A stretch of DNA of 64,000 nt from Porphyromonas sp. COT-290 OH3588 (GTDB lineage Bacteria > Bacteroidota > Bacteroidia > Bacteroidales > Porphyromonadaceae). A model generated the notes under the pieces. It saw only the letters and a program-made list of their open reading frames with translations. It was not told the DNA's origin and searched no databases. This document shows positions 1-9,328 of this stretch, piece by piece. Numbering within the stretch: position 1 is the first letter of the stretch; every line of letters starts with the position of its first letter. The DNA lies in assembly GCF_000769075.1 (NCBI RefSeq), contig NZ_JRFC01000020.1, positions 62,001 to 126,000 on the forward strand, given 5' to 3'. The position numbers and the translations under genes are program-made.

Positions 1-217
1 CTAGCAGGAGCGTCATAAAGCCTACCAAAGGCTTATGATCTATGCTGTACCGAATAATTCGATTTAGCATAATAATGATTGTTTGATAGTGAAAACCGAT
101 TGATATGCCGAACCTATTATATATAGGGAGCACATCAATAAAGATGGTGTAGGCGCAGAGGGCCTACAAGCACAAATCAATGGGGCATACGCTACCCTAT
201 GTAAGTGCTTCGATACA
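1..217. other. Non-coding left edge with a small stem-loop
   Basis: I see no convincing reading frame here. A hairpin at 14-37 (arms AAGCCT and AGGCTT around ACCAA, extended by CAT/ATG with one bulged A) lies downstream of the minus-strand DUF6660 gene and could be a weak terminator. It has no clear U-tract. The neighbour to the left lies outside the window. Confidence 0.3.
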
Positions 218-538
218 CTATGCCAATCGTGGAGGATGCCAGATACTGACGAGGAAAGAAGGTATTAGATTGTTTTCGTAGTCTGCAAATTTGATTTGCT
301 TGGCGGTCGGATATCTGGGAACCGCCACCGTCACAGCAAATCTAATAGTGGGCTCTATAATTAAACCACAACAAGCACAAGCACACAGCGGGCTGCAACC
401 CTCTGAGTGCCCTGCTCCCATATCGGCACAGACCTGAGCCTCGGCATGGTGATGATGCTCACCCTCATGGGCATCAAGGCAAGGAATAGCCGATAAGAAC
501 AGCAGATACAAGCTAAATATATAGATGACCCACTTCAT
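218..538 (-). CDS. DUF6660-like small secreted His/Cys-rich protein
   Basis: A 106-residue protein with an N-terminal hydrophobic signal segment (about residues 2-20), then a His cluster (HEGEHHHH) and a Cys-rich stretch (CSPLCACACCG), ending in SIWHPPRLA. This layout resembles the short Bacteroidota DUF6660 proteins often found beside heavy-metal efflux or TonB genes, so metal binding in the periplasm is a fair inference, unproven. I chose the ATG at 538. A GTG at 547 in the same frame overlaps a TACCTTTG promoter-like box (547-554, minus strand), which would leave a very short leader. Partner metal genes, if present, lie beyond the left edge. Confidence 0.6.
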   Translation of the reverse strand: MKWVIYIFSLYLLFLSAIPCLDAHEGEHHHHAEAQVCADMGAGHSEGCSPLCACACCGLIIEPTIRFAVTVAVPRYPTAKQIKFADYENNLIPSFLVSIWHPPRLA

Positions 539-646
539 ATCTAGCACAAAGGTAAGATTTTTAGCCGTGTGTTGTACGTAAATCGGAGGGCTACCTATGA
601 TATTAGCTTCTCACAAATTGCATGATCAGCCAAGAGATGCCAAGGA

Positions 647-1774
647 TTAAGTATTGGGAAAGTCTACGCTACTTCTCTGGGCAATTGAGAGGGCTGATAG
701 AGGCGTAATACTACACCAAAATGCAAGATCCTTGATGTCGGCTGGGTAAGTAGCCTCACCCAATAGATCTGCACCAAGGACACGTAGCATCATATAGTCC
801 ATACCTTGGTGATGCTTGTCTTGTCGGAGTGCCTCCTCTCCCCAGATCTGCCAGCAGGGGTGGAGATACTGCTCTATGTAGGGCTCATCAGCCTCCCATG
901 TTTGCCTTGGACTGATACCCTCCAGATAGATGCGGCGACCATCGCCCTGCCAAATCCCTTTGGTTCCCTGCACCTCATAGTCCAAGCTCTTGGGGCGTGG
1001 TAGAGTTGTGTCGTGAGTTAGGCTAATGAGCACTCCAGACGCAGTAGTGATCTGAGTAGAAATGATATCTCCAGTAGCTACAGGCTCTATATCCCCTCGA
1101 TTAGTTTGTTGAGCATAGAGTTCTAGCCCTCTCGCCCTAGATGCTACTGCCGTGAGGTGTAGAGGTCGATCATGTCTACCAATACCAACTATGAAGCAGA
1201 GCGGAGCTAGTCCATGAGTGGGATATAGGTCGCCATTGACTCTATGGTAGTAGCCTGTGCGCCAATGTTCATCTGCCCCCTCGGGCATCAAGAGAGTCCT
1301 AAGGTCGTGTCGGTATCCTCCTCTAAGATGAATAATCTCGCCCAATATACCCGCCAATACCATCTGCTGGAGTGCCATGATCTCACGCATAAATAGTGTA
1401 TTCTCCAGAGGATAGACTCTAAGCCCCTTGGCTCTGCTCAGACGAATAACCTCATCATACTCCCCTTGATGCAACCCTCCTTTGATCTCCAGAGCCAAGT
1501 GTACGCCTGCATGCAGGCAATCCTCTGCCTGCTGCATCTGGATCTTCCACGGCGAAGCGATGAAGACAAGATCTATCTCTTGCTCCTCTAGCATACGTCT
1601 ATAGTCCTCTCCCGACTGGTTGTAAACTTTTGCGCTAGGGCAAAGAGCAATCGAGGCAGAGGGGTCGGCAACGGCAACGACCTCGTACAATCCTATCGTC
1701 TGTAGCAGCTGTAGCAAATAGGAGCCACGATACCCAAGGCCTATGATTGCAGTACGAATGGTGTGCGAGGGCAT
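647..1774 (-). CDS. Gfo/Idh/MocA-family protein, GH109-like (alpha-N-acetylgalactosaminidase type)
   Basis: About 375 residues with an N-terminal Rossmann motif (IIGLGYRGSYL, near residue 10) followed by an acidic turn (VVAVADPS). The middle carries YPTHGLAPLCF, and the C-terminus carries HQGMDYMMLR and QRSSVDFPNT. These match the pattern of GH109 enzymes, which use a tightly held NAD+ to hydrolyse alpha-GalNAc. Unlike many GH109 enzymes there is no signal peptide, so it would act in the cytoplasm, and it is shorter than the usual 430-470 residues. The start is ATG 1774; the in-frame codon at 1780 is TTG. It follows galE after 95 bp and a stem-loop. A simple sugar dehydrogenase is the alternative. 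Confidence 0.7.
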   Translation of the reverse strand: MPSHTIRTAIIGLGYRGSYLLQLLQTIGLYEVVAVADPSASIALCPSAKVYNQSGEDYRRMLEEQEIDLVFIASPWKIQMQQAEDCLHAGVHLALEIKGGLHQGEYDEVIRLSRAKGLRVYPLENTLFMREIMALQQMVLAGILGEIIHLRGGYRHDLRTLLMPEGADEHWRTGYYHRVNGDLYPTHGLAPLCFIVGIGRHDRPLHLTAVASRARGLELYAQQTNRGDIEPVATGDIISTQITTASGVLISLTHDTTLPRPKSLDYEVQGTKGIWQGDGRRIYLEGISPRQTWEADEPYIEQYLHPCWQIWGEEALRQDKHHQGMDYMMLRVLGADLLGEATYPADIKDLAFWCSITPLSALSIAQRSSVDFPNT

Positions 1775-1798
1775 ATCCAAGTATATCTATCTAGCAAA

Positions 1799-1843
1799 GC
1801 CATAGGGCTAGACCTAGTCGTAGACCGTGGGTAGCCCTATGGG
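1799..1843 (-). terminator. Stem-loop after galE
   Basis: Arms CATAGGGCTA (1801-1810) and TAGCCCTATG (1832-1841) form a 10-bp perfect stem in the gap between galE and the GH109-like gene. On the minus strand it is followed only by a weak GCTTTGC tract, so it may be a partial terminator or an mRNA-stabilising hairpin rather than a full stop. Confidence 0.45.
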
Positions 1844-1869
1844 TAATACAATATCTAGTGTCGTAGCCT

Positions 1870-2901
1870 CTACGCCTTCTTGGTGATGCGCTCCTGCCAA
1901 GCCCAAGCAGACTTGAGCGTATCGGCGAGTGTTTCTTTAGCCTCCCAACCAAGCACCTCGTTGGCATGCTTAGGATTGGCCCATACCTGCTCGATGTCGC
2001 CCTCTCTACGGCCGACGATCTTATGTGGCACCTTGACACCCGTCACCTGCTCAAACGTATTGATTAGCTCAAGCACACTAACGCCACGACCGGTACCGAT
2101 GTTGAAAGTTTCGAGCGGCTCACTCTGCTTATCCTCATCTAAGATACGCTCGATGGCGATGACGTGAGCCTTGGCCAAATCAACTACGTTAATATAGTCA
2201 CGAATACATGATCCATCTGGCGTATTGTAATCATCGCCGAAGACACTTAGCTCTTGACGAATACCAGCAGCCGTCTGCGTCAAATAGGGGATTAGGTTCT
2301 GTGGTACGCCTAGAGGTAGCTCACCGATTAGCGCAGAGGAGTGCGCTCCAATGGGATTGAAGTAGCGCAGACGAATGGCCTTATATGGAGCCCCTGCATA
2401 GATTGCATCTCGCAAGATCTCTTCATTGATCTGCTTGGTATTGCCATAGGGCGATAGAGCCTCTTGCACAGGAGCATTCTCCGTCACTGGTAGTACCTCT
2501 GGCTGACCATAGACAGTACAAGAGGAGGAGAAAACAATCCCTTTGGTACCGTGGCGCTCCATAGCCTCGAGCATCACGATGAGGGAGAGCAGATTGTTGC
2601 GATAGTACAGCAAAGGCTTCTGAACCGACTCCCCTACTGCCTTGGAAGCAGCGAAGTGAATTAGGCCGACAATGCCGGGATTCTCGGAGAAGATACGCTC
2701 TACTGCTGCCTCGTCGTTGCAGTCTGCTTCGTAAAACTTAGGGCGAATACCCGTGATAGCTTCGATACCATCAAGCACCTCAATATTTGAGTTGGAGAGG
2801 TTGTCCATGGATATGACTTCGTAGCCAGCATTGATCAGCTCGACCGTTGTGTGCGAACCGATATAGCCAGTTCCACCCGTTACAAGGATTTTTCCTTTCA
2901 T
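1870..2901 (-). CDS. galE: UDP-glucose 4-epimerase
   Basis: A 343-residue extended short-chain dehydrogenase. It starts with GGTGYIGSHT (NAD-binding, residues 8-17) and has the SSSCTVYG segment and the catalytic YxxxK as YGNTK (near residue 152). It interconverts UDP-glucose and UDP-galactose (sometimes the N-acetyl forms) for the Leloir pathway and surface glycan synthesis. Length and all motifs are normal for GalE. It lies 30 bp downstream of engB in the same minus-strand run and is probably co-transcribed with it. It starts at ATG 2901. Confidence 0.95.
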   Translation of the reverse strand: MKGKILVTGGTGYIGSHTTVELINAGYEVISMDNLSNSNIEVLDGIEAITGIRPKFYEADCNDEAAVERIFSENPGIVGLIHFAASKAVGESVQKPLLYYRNNLLSLIVMLEAMERHGTKGIVFSSSCTVYGQPEVLPVTENAPVQEALSPYGNTKQINEEILRDAIYAGAPYKAIRLRYFNPIGAHSSALIGELPLGVPQNLIPYLTQTAAGIRQELSVFGDDYNTPDGSCIRDYINVVDLAKAHVIAIERILDEDKQSEPLETFNIGTGRGVSVLELINTFEQVTGVKVPHKIVGRREGDIEQVWANPKHANEVLGWEAKETLADTLKSAWAWQERITKKA

Positions 2902-2931
2902 TGTGATATAGTTATTATCGTTTAGTTAGCC

Positions 2932-3528
2932 TTAGAGGGTTTGGTTGATTTCGTCAATATAGGCAAGGAGCTCATCACGCCCTTCCTTCTTCTCGCTACT
3001 GGTTACGAAGATAGGTGGTAGCTCCTCCCAGCTCTCTCGCAGCTTTTGCTTGTACGCCTCCACATTCGCCGAGAGCCTGCCTCGGCTGAGTTTATCTGCC
3101 TTGGTGAAGACGAGCGCAAATGGCACACCATGCTCACCTGCCCACTCGATAAACTCTAGGTCTATCTTCTGAGGCTTATGGCGGCAGTCTAGCAGGACAA
3201 ATAGGCAGGTAAGCTGCTCACGGTCAAGGATATAGCTCTCAATTATCGTCTTGAACTTCTCTCTATTGCTCTGCCCAAGGCGAGCATAGCCATAGCCGGG
3301 GAGGTCTACTAGATGCCACGATTTATTAATCAAAAAATGATTGATAAGCTGCGTCTTACCCGGTTTCTGTGAGGTCATAGCCAGCCCTTTGTGCGCTGTG
3401 ATCATATTGATCAGAGAGGATTTACCAACATTACTGCGACCAATGAATGCATACTCTGGGAGTGCACTATCAGGACATTTCTTGACGTCCGTATTGCTGA
3501 TGACGAATTCCGCCGTTTTGATGATCAT
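2932..3528 (-). CDS. engB: Ribosome-biogenesis GTP-binding protein EngB/YsxC
   Basis: 198 residues, the usual size. P-loop GRSNVGKSS (near residue 31), G3 motif DLPGYGYA and G4 motif TKAD identify the TRAFAC-class GTPase EngB (YihA/YsxC), which helps assemble the large ribosomal subunit in the cytoplasm. It starts at ATG 3528. It sits between the DUF4294 gene (28 bp upstream) and galE (30 bp downstream). Confidence 0.95.
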   Translation of the reverse strand: MIIKTAEFVISNTDVKKCPDSALPEYAFIGRSNVGKSSLINMITAHKGLAMTSQKPGKTQLINHFLINKSWHLVDLPGYGYARLGQSNREKFKTIIESYILDREQLTCLFVLLDCRHKPQKIDLEFIEWAGEHGVPFALVFTKADKLSRGRLSANVEAYKQKLRESWEELPPIFVTSSEKKEGRDELLAYIDEINQTL

Positions 3529-3556
3529 ACTATCTTATCCGATTCTGACAAATGAA

Positions 3557-4159
3557 TTAAAGCAGGCCCATCTCCAGTAGCCTGATGATGCGCTCCGTGA
3601 CGGCATCGTCCTCAACCTCCTTTGGGTTGTAGGGCGACTTGAGGTTAGCACCCACGACCTTGGCAAACGCATTCCACCACCAAGCCCGCCAGCCCCCCAA
3701 AAAAGCCTTAACTAACTCGTAGCTGGTTTGCCCACATTGGCGATTGATGAGCTTGATGAGCAGTTGCCCCTGACGAAGGGTGAGATCCCTCATTTTAGGT
3801 TCCATCTCGGCTTTAAGCTCCTGCTCGACACGCTTGAGATGCGCCTCACGCTCCTCGTCGCTCTCTAGAGATTCCATATACTCGTAGGTCTCTATAATCG
3901 TAGCGGCGACATACTTGGCGTATGGGAGCGTCTTCTTGACGTCCCTGATACGGCGCCAATAGGCGGCTCGCTCCTCCCCACTAAGTGGACGAGTGCGGTA
4001 GGACGAGCGGACCAGCACAGAGGGAAGATTGACCACAGCAGTGGTATCGATCTGTACTCTGCCACAAGCCTTGGCTTGGCCTACCTGCCCTGCGAGCAGG
4101 CCCACAAGGTAGAGCAGTAGCAGGGTAGCCCAAGCGGGCCATAGAGATCGACGACACAT
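3557..4159 (-). CDS. DUF4294 domain exported protein
   Basis: 200 residues with a signal peptide (WATLLLLYLVGLLAG, cleavage probably near QAKA). The mature part contains a charged helical segment (YWRRIRDVKKTLPYAKYVAATI) and a Trp-rich stretch (WRAWWWNAF), a pattern I associate with the Bacteroidota family DUF4294. Function is unknown. It is encoded 20 bp downstream of sdaA and 28 bp upstream of engB, so it is likely part of one transcript. It starts at ATG 4159. Confidence 0.75.
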   Translation of the reverse strand: MCRRSLWPAWATLLLLYLVGLLAGQVGQAKACGRVQIDTTAVVNLPSVLVRSSYRTRPLSGEERAAYWRRIRDVKKTLPYAKYVAATIIETYEYMESLESDEEREAHLKRVEQELKAEMEPKMRDLTLRQGQLLIKLINRQCGQTSYELVKAFLGGWRAWWWNAFAKVVGANLKSPYNPKEVEDDAVTERIIRLLEMGLL

Positions 4160-4179
4160 AGCTATCGTGTGAGATGATG

Positions 4180-5403
4180 TTAATAGAACTTAGCTTCGTC
4201 TGCATCGTAGGCTGTAGCCAGTCCACCAGTAGAGGTTTCTCGGTAGAGGCTAGGCAAATCCTTGCCCGTCTTACGCATCACCTCCACGACTTGGTCGAAG
4301 CTAACACGATGATGCCCATCGCTGAAGGTGCCGAATGTATTGGCGTCTAAAGCTCTCGCAGCAGCGAAGGCGTTACGCTCGATACAAGGGATCTGTACTA
4401 GACCACAAACAGGGTCGCAGGTTAGCCCCAAGTGATGCTCCAGCCCCATCTCCGCAGAGTACTCAATCTGTAGATTGGAGCCTCCGAAGAGCTGACAAGC
4501 AGCTGCGGCTCCCATAGCACACGCCACTCCAACCTCTCCTTGGCAGCCAACCTCTGCCCCAGAAATCGAGGCATTGGTACGCACGACATTGCCAAAAAGG
4601 CCTGCCGTAGCGAGGGCACGCAGAATACGCTGGTCGGGGAACTCACGAGTCTTCTTGAGGTGATACAGCACAGCCGGTATAATACCACAGCTACCACAAG
4701 TCGGAGCTGTGACGACACGTCCACCGGCAGCATTATGCTCGCTCACTGCGAGGGCATAGGCATAGACCAAGCCTCTGTTCTTGATGCTCACAGAGCCATA
4801 CCCATTGGCCTTGACGAAGTAGGTAGCAGCCTTACGCCTGAGTCCTAGCCCACCGGGTAGTATTCCCTCGGCTTCCAAACCGTCCTCTACTGCCTGCTGC
4901 ATGACTCGCCACACCTCGGCCAAAAAGTCCCAGATATCCTCATCTTCGTACTTGGCGACATACTCCCAATAGCTCATACCGGTGCGATTAAGCTCGTACA
5001 TGATCTCACGCATCGTATTCTGAGGATAGACATCTTTGATTTTCTGCTCATTGAAGTCTTCGTTGGCGAGTGTACCACCACCTATACTATAAACCGTGAA
5101 AGTATCTATGATATTGCCATCACGGTCATAGCCGTCGAACTTCATGCCGTTGGGGTGAAACGGCAACTCGATATCGGGGAACCACTCGATGGTTGTGGGC
5201 GCCTTGGCCTCCAAGATGCGTAGCAGAGCCACATCGGTCATGTGTCCCTTGCCCGTGGCTGCAAGGCTACCATAGAGGGAAACCTGATAGCACACAGCAT
5301 GGGGGCAGCGCTCGAGAAACATCTCTGCGGCTCGCACCGGCCCCATCGTGTGGCTGCTGCTCGGGCCATACCCAATCCGAAATATCTGTTTTATAGACTC
5401 CAT
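4180..5403 (-). CDS. sdaA: L-serine ammonia-lyase (serine dehydratase), iron-sulfur type
   Basis: 407 residues from ATG 5403 (MESIKQIFRIGYGPSSSHTMGP). An in-frame TTG at 5505 would add 34 residues that do not resemble the family and would begin upstream of the promoter box. The N-terminal beta domain has GPSSSHTMGP. The C-terminal alpha domain has TCGSCGIIPA, GCQGEVGVAC and PVCGLVQIPC, which supply the cysteines of the 4Fe-4S cluster. It converts serine to pyruvate and ammonia, a major energy route in asaccharolytic or peptide-fermenting Bacteroidota. It is the first gene of a six-gene minus-strand series. Confidence 0.95.
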   Translation of the reverse strand: MESIKQIFRIGYGPSSSHTMGPVRAAEMFLERCPHAVCYQVSLYGSLAATGKGHMTDVALLRILEAKAPTTIEWFPDIELPFHPNGMKFDGYDRDGNIIDTFTVYSIGGGTLANEDFNEQKIKDVYPQNTMREIMYELNRTGMSYWEYVAKYEDEDIWDFLAEVWRVMQQAVEDGLEAEGILPGGLGLRRKAATYFVKANGYGSVSIKNRGLVYAYALAVSEHNAAGGRVVTAPTCGSCGIIPAVLYHLKKTREFPDQRILRALATAGLFGNVVRTNASISGAEVGCQGEVGVACAMGAAAACQLFGGSNLQIEYSAEMGLEHHLGLTCDPVCGLVQIPCIERNAFAAARALDANTFGTFSDGHHRVSFDQVVEVMRKTGKDLPSLYRETSTGGLATAYDADEAKFY

Positions 5404-5431
5404 GAGCTCGCTCAATAAATTATTGTGAAGC

Positions 5432-5439
5432 CAAAGGTA
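5432..5439 (-). promoter_or_regulatory. Bacteroidota -7 box upstream of sdaA
   Basis: TACCTTTG on the minus strand matches TAnnTTTG. It lies 29 bp upstream of the sdaA ATG and downstream of the DUF349 terminator, so it would start the sdaA-DUF4294-engB-galE series. I see no TTG -33 element at the usual distance. Confidence 0.45.
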
Positions 5440-5617
5440 GTCAATAAATGGCAATTTATCTCTCCTGCGCAGCCTACTAAATACCGCTCGCTCAAGCGCA
5501 ATCAAGCCAGCGTACTATCCATTGACAGGGACATAAGAGAGCAGAGAAAGCGCCCACATTTGCTCTACCATACCGCAAGCTAAGGGGCATATACCAGACA
5601 GCCTGCCGATGGCACCT

Positions 5618-5657
5618 AAAAAAGGGGCTGCGCCAAACGTATTTCGACGCAACCCCC
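5618..5657 (-). terminator. Rho-independent terminator after the DUF349 gene
   Basis: On the minus strand a 9-bp stem (GGGGTTGCG / CGCAGCCCC, one G-U pair; arms 5648-5656 and 5624-5632) is followed at once by six T residues (5618-5623). It lies 50 bp beyond the stop codon of the DUF349 gene and isolates that gene from the sdaA series. Confidence 0.85.
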
Positions 5658-5706
5658 TCTGTAATTCATCTATCCGAGAGCGCATAGGCGGCTCTCGAGC
5701 ACTGTA

Positions 5707-7494
5707 CTACTCGGCTTCTTTCTGTATAAGCAGTTTAATCTTTTCCTCTAATAGCTCAATATCGGTCATGAGCTTCTCACGCTTGCGCTCCAGATCTTTG
5801 AGCAGGCTAGATCCACCCTTGCTGCTGATGTTGAGGAACTGCAAATTGTTTTCGTAAGTCTGTAGCTCGCTACGCATACGATCCAAAATGCGAGTCATGC
5901 GCTGCCTCTCGTGGCTAAGCCCTCCCTGCTGATCGGAGATGTTCTTGAGACTCTCGGTGTAACCATTGAGGCGACGCTGAGTGCGCTGCTGGCGCACACG
6001 ACCGTAGAGCTCATCGAGCAGCTCCTTGTGCTTGCGGTTTACCTCGTCCTTATCCTTGTGGGGGACATGTCCGATGCTCTGCCACTTCTTACCCGACTCC
6101 TCGAGCTGCAGACGGAGCTGATTGATATCCTCCTCTGTACGCAATGCCTCCAACTCGGCTAAGATCTGTTGCTTGGCCTGCAGATTGGCTTGTAGATTGC
6201 CCTGCATTGCTCCTCGCTCATTTTTGCGACGCTCGAAGAAGTAGTCGAAGCAAGCTCTAAACTCATTCCAAATGCGCTGGCTGTACTTGTTGGGGACTGC
6301 CCCAATCTTTGTCCACTCGGCTTGTAGAGCCTTGAGCGCCTCTGCCGTCTTGTTCCAGTCTGTACTATCCTTGAGCGCCTTGGCCTGCTCGAGTAGTGCT
6401 CGTTTCTTGGTCAGGTTCTCCGACAGCTCGGCTCGGAAGCTATCGAAGAAAGCAGACTTCCTCTGGAAAAAAGTATCTAGCGAGGCTCTATATCTCTGAT
6501 AGATCGATTCGTTGTCCTTGCGACCCGTGAAGCCGATAGTCTTCCACTTCTCCTGCAGATCATGAATGCGAGCGGTCAGCTCGTCCCAGCCCTTGCGGCG
6601 GTGAGGCATAGCCTCTTGGAGCAACTCCTCCAGCTCTAGGCAAATAGCCGTCTTTGCCTCAAGGTTAGCCGCCTCCTGCTGGTGCTTTTGGTCGTGGTGG
6701 TCTTGGTGCCGCTTATAGATAGCGGTGGTAAATTCCTTAAACTTACCGTGTATCTCAGCCCTCAGCTCACGAGCCACGGGGCCAAGGTTGTGCCAACAAT
6801 CGACCAGAGGATTGAGTGCCTTGATCGCCTGCACCGGATTATCTAGCCCGACGAGAGGTTCAATCTCGGCCAATAGCTGAGTCTTGGCCTCGAGGTTCTT
6901 GCGGAAGTCATACTCTCTGAGCTCCTCGTTAATTGATTTGAGCTCATAGAAACGATCACGTAGTGCGCCGAAGCTACTCCTTAGCGCCTTCTCGTCTTGT
7001 GGACTTAGCGGGCGTGCAGCCTCCCATTGCTCTCTGATCTGATGAAACTCACTATAGACCTTACCAAAGTCCTCACCTGCCTCCAAGAGAGCCTCTAGTT
7101 TGGAGAGCAAATCATCGCAAACAGCTTTATTCTCCTTATAGATACGTTCTTGCTCTTCTATACGCTTGCGATCTAGCTCCTTGAAGTTTTGTAGCAGATC
7201 ATTCATGCGCTCCTCTTGGATCTCTGCTTGGGCTAGAGCATCGGCATTCTCTTCGCTCTGTAGCTGCTCTTTCTTTTTGTAGAACATCGAGCGAATAAGC
7301 TCGACTTGCTTACGCTCTGGCAACTCTGCTCCTTGCAGGATAACGGCCAAGTGGTCAATAAGCTGGCTTGGATTTAGCGTAGAGTAATTAACGCTGTTGG
7401 GACTTAACTCACTCTGCTCTGTCTGTGGTGCGGCAGAAGAGATCACCTCGTCTTGATTGGCGAGGGGTTGTGGACATTGCTGTGCTTCCATCAT
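5707..7494 (-). CDS. DUF349 repeat coiled-coil protein
   Basis: 595 residues, very rich in Glu, Lys, Leu and Gln. It contains several tandem DUF349-like units, each with a W-x-x-hydrophobic core (for example EQWEAARPLS, DCWHNLGPV, EKWKTIGFTGRKDN, AEWTKIGAVPNKYS, KKWQSIGHVPHKDKDEV) followed by a helix. It has no signal peptide, so it should be cytoplasmic. The C-terminus is a coiled coil (ELLEEKIKLLIQ). The role of DUF349 proteins in Bacteroidota is not known. It is a single-gene unit: repeat element A and a TATGTTTG box (7628-7635, minus) lie upstream, and a strong terminator follows. Confidence 0.85.
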   Translation of the reverse strand: MMEAQQCPQPLANQDEVISSAAPQTEQSELSPNSVNYSTLNPSQLIDHLAVILQGAELPERKQVELIRSMFYKKKEQLQSEENADALAQAEIQEERMNDLLQNFKELDRKRIEEQERIYKENKAVCDDLLSKLEALLEAGEDFGKVYSEFHQIREQWEAARPLSPQDEKALRSSFGALRDRFYELKSINEELREYDFRKNLEAKTQLLAEIEPLVGLDNPVQAIKALNPLVDCWHNLGPVARELRAEIHGKFKEFTTAIYKRHQDHHDQKHQQEAANLEAKTAICLELEELLQEAMPHRRKGWDELTARIHDLQEKWKTIGFTGRKDNESIYQRYRASLDTFFQRKSAFFDSFRAELSENLTKKRALLEQAKALKDSTDWNKTAEALKALQAEWTKIGAVPNKYSQRIWNEFRACFDYFFERRKNERGAMQGNLQANLQAKQQILAELEALRTEEDINQLRLQLEESGKKWQSIGHVPHKDKDEVNRKHKELLDELYGRVRQQRTQRRLNGYTESLKNISDQQGGLSHERQRMTRILDRMRSELQTYENNLQFLNISSKGGSSLLKDLERKREKLMTDIELLEEKIKLLIQKEAE

Positions 7495-7627
7495 TACACA
7501 ATCTTTCTTTGTACTACGTGTTGCTTCTCACGGGAATACCTATCTACATCTAGAGAGATAAGAATCAACCCGCTCTGAGAAGTTGAATTTACTCATCTAC
7601 AAAATAAGTTTTTTTTCTGCAAAGAAA

Positions 7628-7635
7628 CAAACATA
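7628..7635 (-). promoter_or_regulatory. Possible -7 box for the DUF349 gene
   Basis: TATGTTTG on the minus strand matches TAnnTTTG, 134 bp upstream of the start codon and between repeat element A and the gene. No -33 TTG is visible, so this rests on the -7 match alone. Confidence 0.3.
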
Positions 7636-7779
7636 TTTATTGGAACTTCCTTACCAGTACGATTGAGGGCTATCGACATCTGCTTGCGTGATACGCTATC
7701 CAAATGATTAGTTCAGAAAACTAACACGCCCCGAAGAACCACTAGGATTCTAGGCCGAAAATCAAGCATCGCAGGAGGG

Positions 7780-8115
7780 GGCAGGATTTATATTTTCGCT
7801 CATTTTTCAGATTGTTGATGGGAAAGCATATGAGCGCTTGGGCAAAAATGTGTAGACCTCGTATTTGCCCCTTAGCAAGCTCGACACGGCGCTGGACTTC
7901 GTTCGAGCACTTCTCCTCAGCCCAACAAAGATCCCCACCCAAAACAGACCAAATGCAAAACGCTAGAAAACAAACACATAAATAAATACGCCAAGCTTTT
8001 TCGTCAGCACATGGCATGAGTTTTGTTTTTTCTTCCCATCAATCTTTTGAGGTCAGTGGACACATCGCAGAGGATTAGCCCACCAATCCTCCCAGATTAG
8101 TCCTTCAATTTTTCG
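7780..8115 (-). repeat. Intergenic repeat family, copy A
   Basis: This is one of five homologous non-coding copies (A-E). On the minus strand the order is: degenerate TTGAAGGA box (8108), hairpin region, TTGATGGGAAG (starts 8042), a variable segment, GGGGCAAATAC (starts 7871), and CCCATCAA (starts 7822), ending in GAAAATATAAAT. Landmark spacings are 66, 171 and 49 nt. It points toward the DUF349 gene, which starts about 290 bp further on. A 91-codon open frame inside it is not shared by the other copies. The rest of the 863-bp gap (7495-7779 and 8116-8357) shows only the promoter-like box listed separately. Confidence 0.85.
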
Positions 8116-8357
8116 GCAAAATCGTATCAACCTTCAAGAACCTCCAGCCTATGCTCGCAAGAATGAGCACTAATCCATTTACATACCTTAACAAAAGTGT
8201 AGACAAACGAATACGAGCGCACCTTGGTCTTCAGTACAATGAACTCACCTATCTAGGCTAAGCGATCATGAAAATCCCCTCGACTCAACTTCTGGAGCCT
8301 TGGCTCTGATTTTATTCCTAACTTTATATCGTTAATTGACAAGACAAACTCAAGACG

Positions 8358-9308
8358 ATGGAGCATAATCAAGACAAAAAAGGAACCATTCTCATCACTG
8401 GAGGGCGAAGCCTGATCGGGATAAGACTTACACGACATCTGAGAGAGCAAGGCTATAGGGTTCTGTGGCTCACACGCCATGTAGAGGAGAGCATGGAGGA
8501 GTGCGACGAGGCTTTCTACTGGGATATGGAGGAACGACTGATCGCAGAGCACCCACTACAGCAAGCCGACGTCATCATTCATCTAGCAGGTGTGAGCCTC
8601 TTCGGCGAGCGATGGACCAGAGCTCGCAAGCGAGATATCCTGCGTAGCCGTGTCCTATCGGCACGCCTACTAGTGAATCGCCTCTCACAGATCGAGCACC
8701 ACGTCAAGACAATCATTTGGGGATCATCACTCTTCTTCTACCCCAGTAAGAGCGGGCGCATCTATGCCCACGAAGAAGAAGGGGCAGGGCGCAGCTTCCT
8801 AGCTCAGGCCTACGAGATGCTAGAGGCAGAAGCCTCTAGAGCAAAGGAGCTACTTGGCGTGCGTAGCGTGGTGCTACGACAAGGCTTCGTCCTAGACCCA
8901 CATCGCGGAGGGCTGCCCAATATGCTCCTGCCCGTACGCTTTGGCCTAAACACGCCTTTGGGCAAGGGTAACCAATATGTAAACTGGATACATATCGCCG
9001 ACCTCTGTCGCATCTACACGCACGCCATCGAGCAGGAGCAAATGAGTGGCGTCTACAATGCTTGCGCCGAGGCTCCTCTGACCAACAACCAATTTATGTA
9101 CGGTCTATCGTGCATATCGGGGCACGACCACCTACGTATCCCAGTCCCCAGTAAGCTAATACAAATAGCCCTAGGGGAGATGAGCCGTGATCTACTCAGA
9201 GGAAGACCAGCCAGCTGCGACAAACTCATCGCAGAGGGCTTCGCATTTCAATACCATAGCCTCAACCAAGCCCTAAGGGCTATCTTACGAGAGCGACCTA
9301 TGAGCTGA
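8358..9308 (+). CDS. TIGR01777-type NAD-dependent epimerase (YfcH/SulA-like)
   Basis: 316 residues with an N-terminal Rossmann fold. The glycine motif reads GGRSLIG instead of the usual GGTGFIG, an altered but still plausible loop. DVIIHLAGVSLFGERWT and GVYNACAEAPLTNNQF are typical of the TIGR01777 branch of extended SDR proteins, whose substrate is unknown. A C-terminal DUF1731-like helix region follows (LGEMSRDLLRGRPA). It starts at ATG 8358 and ends 20 bp before the beta-mannosidase gene, so the two are probably co-transcribed. Confidence 0.85.
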   Translation: MEHNQDKKGTILITGGRSLIGIRLTRHLREQGYRVLWLTRHVEESMEECDEAFYWDMEERLIAEHPLQQADVIIHLAGVSLFGERWTRARKRDILRSRVLSARLLVNRLSQIEHHVKTIIWGSSLFFYPSKSGRIYAHEEEGAGRSFLAQAYEMLEAEASRAKELLGVRSVVLRQGFVLDPHRGGLPNMLLPVRFGLNTPLGKGNQYVNWIHIADLCRIYTHAIEQEQMSGVYNACAEAPLTNNQFMYGLSCISGHDHLRIPVPSKLIQIALGEMSRDLLRGRPASCDKLIAEGFAFQYHSLNQALRAILRERPMS

Positions 9309-9328
9309 CCCTTTTTTGTACAATCATT

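Noticed and set aside
7742-8017. 91-codon open frame on the minus strand
   Set aside because: It lies inside repeat copy A and is not preserved in the other copies; the shared residues at its end come from the repeat DNA.
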